Below, in pieces: positions 5,758 to 7,722 of a DNA stretch of 7,722 nt. The translations under genes were made by a program, and so were the position numbers. Below the pieces are notes generated by a model. The model made no database searches. It worked only from the letters and a program-made list of their open reading frames with translations, and had not been told where the DNA came from. Origin of the DNA: an uncultured Eubacteriales bacterium (lineage in GTDB: Bacteria > Bacillota > Clostridia > Oscillospirales > Oscillospiraceae); NCBI GenBank assembly GCA_902461475.1, contig CABPXX010000053.1, forward strand, positions 1 through 7,722, written 5' to 3'. The number at the start of each line of letters is the position of its first letter. Position 1 is the first letter of the stretch.

Positions 5758-6849
5758 TTAGGACTCAATTCCCCGGGAAACCAGATACTTTTTGACCATC
5801 AGAGCCACCTTGAAGGTGATGGCGTCGTCAAACTCTCTCAGGTCCAGGCCGGTGAGCTTCTTGATCTTTTCCAGTCGATAGACCAAGGTGTTGCGGTGGA
5901 CAAACAGCTTACGGGCGGTCTCAGAGACGTTGAGGTTGTTCTCGAAGAACTTGTTGATGGTGAACAGGGTCTCCTGGTCCAGGGCATCAATGGGGTTCTT
6001 CTTAAAGACCTCTTGCAGGAACATCTCACACAGAGTGGTGGGCAGCTGATAGATCAGACGGCCGATGCCCAAGTTCTCATAGTTGATGATGGAGCGCTCG
6101 GTGTCAAACACCTTGCCCACCTCGATGGCCACCTGGGCCTCCTTGTAGGACCGGGCCAGATCCCGGACATGGCCCACCACGGTGCCCATGCCCACAACGG
6201 TCTTGATTCCCAGCTCCCGCAGCAGGGTCTCCTGGATGTTCTGGGCGATCTTGTACACGTCCCGAGCGTCGGTGTGCTCGCTGAGCTGCTTGACCAGGGC
6301 CACGTCGGTCTCGCTGAGGGAGAGGACGAAGTCGGTCTGACGGTCGGGGTACAGGTTGGTCATTACATCCACGGCGGACACGTCGGGCACCCCCAGCTGG
6401 CGCACCAACAGGACCACCCGGGGCACCTCGGAGACAAAGTGCAGCTCCTTGGCCCGGACATAGATGTCGCCCAGGAGGATGTTGTCGGACAGGATGTTCT
6501 TGACAAAGGTAGCCTTGTCGTGCTTCTCCTCGTAATAGGTCTTGGCACCGTTGAGCGCGATGGTGGCCATGGCGCACATGGTGGCAGCCTGCTCATCTTC
6601 GCCCCGGACAAAGGCGGCATAGTCAAACTGACCATTCCAACCGGACATGGCCTTAAAGGTGAAGCCGTTGCTCACCACCATGTTGTCCCCTTCGGCAGCC
6701 AACAGTGCGGGTACATTCCCCCACTTCTCACCAATGTAAGCCAATTCGTTACATGCCAGTACGGTGCCCTGCTCGTCGATGACTCCGATGGCTCGGTCGG
6801 AGCAATCCTTCATCTGGAGAACGATGCTCTGGAAAATGCGGCTGGACAT
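5758..6849 (-). CDS. PucR/CdaR-type helix-turn-helix transcriptional regulator
   Basis: A 363-residue cytoplasmic regulator. The C-terminal end is the PucR-type HTH: NLNVSETARKLFVHRNTLVY (305-324) followed by RLEKIKKLTGLDLREFDDA (325-343), characteristic of this family. The middle (about 140-255, with VVGMGTVVGHVRDLARSYKE at 218-237) matches the degenerate GGDEF-like region of CdaR proteins. The N-terminus (about 1-110; IGVIDEQGTVLACN at 21-34) resembles a PAS-like or sugar-diacid-type sensor, but its ligand cannot be told. AAAGGGG in the 6866-6858 stretch lies eight bases before the ATG at 6849. A longer ORF from 6975 would start upstream of the promoter -35 and is rejected. No catabolic operon adjoins it; its neighbours are rsuA and ftsEX, so its targets are unknown. 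Family call is strong, role open. Confidence 0.88.
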   Translation of the reverse strand: MSSRIFQSIVLQMKDCSDRAIGVIDEQGTVLACNELAYIGEKWGNVPALLAAEGDNMVVSNGFTFKAMSGWNGQFDYAAFVRGEDEQAATMCAMATIALNGAKTYYEEKHDKATFVKNILSDNILLGDIYVRAKELHFVSEVPRVVLLVRQLGVPDVSAVDVMTNLYPDRQTDFVLSLSETDVALVKQLSEHTDARDVYKIAQNIQETLLRELGIKTVVGMGTVVGHVRDLARSYKEAQVAIEVGKVFDTERSIINYENLGIGRLIYQLPTTLCEMFLQEVFKKNPIDALDQETLFTINKFFENNLNVSETARKLFVHRNTLVYRLEKIKKLTGLDLREFDDAITFKVALMVKKYLVSRGIES

Positions 6850-6867
6850 TGCGCAATCCCCTTTCCT

Positions 6868-6891
6868 GGCAGTTTGACTCTTCCCACTGCC
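6868..6891. promoter_or_regulatory. Inverted repeat in the leader of the PucR-type regulator gene
   Basis: GGCAGT (6868-6873) and ACTGCC (6886-6891) are perfect 6-base arms separated by 12 bases, located in the transcribed leader between the promoter and the ribosome binding site. It could be an autoregulatory operator, since regulators of this type often bind dyads, or a weak mRNA stem just before the Shine-Dalgarno sequence. Function is inferred only from position. Confidence 0.35.
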
Positions 6892-6912
6892 TTGTTTATT
6901 TTCACGAATGAT

Positions 6913-6961
6913 ATTATATCGGTTTGTCCCGCCGACTTCAATAGTTTTTTTTAATTTTTTT
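6913..6961 (-). promoter_or_regulatory. Promoter of the PucR-type regulator gene, with AT-rich UP-like tract
   Basis: On the minus strand, TTGAAG (6941-6936) and a perfect TATAAT (6918-6913) are 17 bases apart, giving a start near 6906 and a leader of about 57 bases. Directly upstream (6942-6961) is an almost unbroken A-run on the same strand, resembling an UP element that would contact the polymerase alpha subunits. The promoter begins about 45 bases after the rsuA stop codon. Confidence 0.82.
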
Positions 6962-6985
6962 GGTGATATTGCCATAACTTTCGTC

Positions 6986-7663
6986 TCATCGACGGAAAAG
7001 CTCTTGCAATTCCTCCTGGGTTAGTGCTCTCCAACCACCTTTATCCAGTTGCGGGTCCAGCTGGATAGGCCCAAACCTTATGCGTTTTAGATAAGATACC
7101 GGTTTCCCACGGGCTGCCATCATCCGCTTAATTTGGTGATATTTTCCCTCTCGGATGGTGATGTAAGCCGAAGTATTTCCTTCTAGAAGTTCCAATTTTC
7201 CAGGCAGGCACTGGTATCCATCCCGCAATACAATGCCTTGGGACACCGCCTCTACGTCCTGTTGGTCCAGAATTCCGTCCACTTCCACGTAGTACACTTT
7301 GTCCACATGGCGCTTTGGGGCAAGCAGACGATGGGCCAGCGGTCCGTCGTTGGTCATGAGCAGCAATCCCTCCGTGTCCTTGTCCAGTCTCCCCACTGGA
7401 AACAGCCCAATGGCGGGATAGGGGTCTGGGAGCAGATCCAGCACGGTCTTTTCTTCCCGGTCCTCCGTGGCGGACACCACCCCGGCAGGCTTATGCAGCA
7501 TCAGATACACCGGCCCCGCCGCCAGAGCCTCCTCCTCCACCTTCTGGTCAATGCTGCGGCACACCTGGCCCTGCACCTGCACCCGGCCCGCCCGAATGAG
7601 CTCCCTTGCCTCCTTCCGGCTCCACCGTCCTGTGGATGCCAGTCGCTTGTCCAATCGCTCCAT
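6986..7663 (-). CDS. rsuA: RsuA-type rRNA pseudouridine synthase
   Basis: A 225-residue enzyme that isomerises a specific uridine in ribosomal RNA to pseudouridine. An N-terminal S4 RNA-binding domain (about 2-45; MERLDKRLASTGRWSRKEAR at 1-20) precedes the catalytic fold. Landmarks are LHKPAGVVSATED (56-68), the catalytic loop GRLDKDTEGLLLMTNDG (91-107) with the nucleophile Asp94, and EGKYHQIKRMM (172-182). The layout is RsuA-like (16S U516 in E. coli), but RluB/E/F relatives share it, so the exact target base is inferred and the symbol is tentative. AAGGAG (7676-7671) lies seven bases before the ATG at 7663; the longer ORF from 7711 begins on the -10 box and is rejected. I see no terminator after it, so transcripts may run into the regulator gene. 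Confidence 0.92.
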   Translation of the reverse strand: MERLDKRLASTGRWSRKEARELIRAGRVQVQGQVCRSIDQKVEEEALAAGPVYLMLHKPAGVVSATEDREEKTVLDLLPDPYPAIGLFPVGRLDKDTEGLLLMTNDGPLAHRLLAPKRHVDKVYYVEVDGILDQQDVEAVSQGIVLRDGYQCLPGKLELLEGNTSAYITIREGKYHQIKRMMAARGKPVSYLKRIRFGPIQLDPQLDKGGWRALTQEELQELFRR

Positions 7664-7701
7664 ATCCCTTCTCCTTTTCCTTGTGTGGTATGGTTGTAGA
7701 A

Positions 7702-7710
7702 ATTGTATCA
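7702..7710 (-). promoter_or_regulatory. Extended -10 box of the rsuA promoter (the -35 lies outside the window)
   Basis: On the minus strand TGATACAAT (7710-7702) is an extended -10 element, with TACAAT matching 5 of 6 consensus bases. It would start transcription near 7695, about 30 bases before the ATG. A -35 at 17-base spacing would fall just beyond the right edge, so the promoter cannot be fully checked. Confidence 0.55.
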
Positions 7711-7722
7711 TATTTTCCCGGG

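Noticed and set aside
5896..6954. A 352-codon plus-strand open frame opposite the regulator
   Set aside because: It is the antisense shadow of a recognisable PucR-type protein. Its translation is His/Gly/Leu-rich with no family signature, and it runs across the regulator's promoter.
6942..6985. Terminator after rsuA
   Set aside because: There is no GC-rich hairpin between the rsuA stop and the regulator promoter. The homopolymer run is A on the transcribed message, not U, so it fits an UP element instead.

Overview
The window is a G+C-rich chromosomal stretch from what looks like a Gram-positive anaerobe of the Clostridia, most likely the Oscillospiraceae/Flavonifractor group. That placement is inferred from the gene order ftsE-ftsX-M23 hydrolase-S41 protease, the DegV and PucR/CdaR-type families, strong AGGAGG-like ribosome binding sites and sigma-A-type promoters. 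It has not been tested by any database search. No phage, transposon, CRISPR, tRNA or rRNA signal is visible.

Layout from left to right. Positions 1-419 (minus) hold the 5' part of an unrecognised gene that runs off the left edge. Positions 531-1364 (plus) hold a DegV/FakB-type fatty-acid-binding protein gene with its own promoter; an inverted repeat sits on its -10/start region. A bidirectional terminator (1369-1412) separates it from the convergent block that fills the rest of the window, all on the minus strand. Read in the direction of transcription (right to left), that block is: rsuA-type pseudouridine synthase (7663-6986), PucR/CdaR-type regulator (6849-5758) followed by a terminator, then the division/cell-wall operon ftsE (5601-4921), ftsX (4924-4034), a secreted coiled-coil M23 peptidase (4020-2698), an intercistronic hairpin, and a membrane-anchored PDZ-S41 protease (2592-1411).

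How the genes fit together. FtsE (ATPase) and FtsX (membrane subunit) form an ABC-type complex that does not import a substrate. It passes the ATP cycle across the membrane to a coiled-coil murein hydrolase. The next gene encodes exactly such a partner: signal peptide, two coiled-coil arms around a hydrophobic hook, a Gly/Ser/Pro linker, and an M23 domain whose zinc and catalytic residues all appear present. The last gene, a carboxyl-terminal processing protease, is well placed to process or degrade extracytoplasmic proteins, possibly the hydrolase itself (inference). The operon is headed by a promoter identical to the sigma-A consensus, with a three-unit 10-bp-period repeat just downstream that resembles a response-regulator or repressor site.

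I found no clear previously undescribed system. The best leads are two operator-like sites (481-496 and 5619-5645), the pairing of an intact M23 hydrolase with an S41 protease behind FtsEX, and an orphan PucR-type regulator next to the operon.
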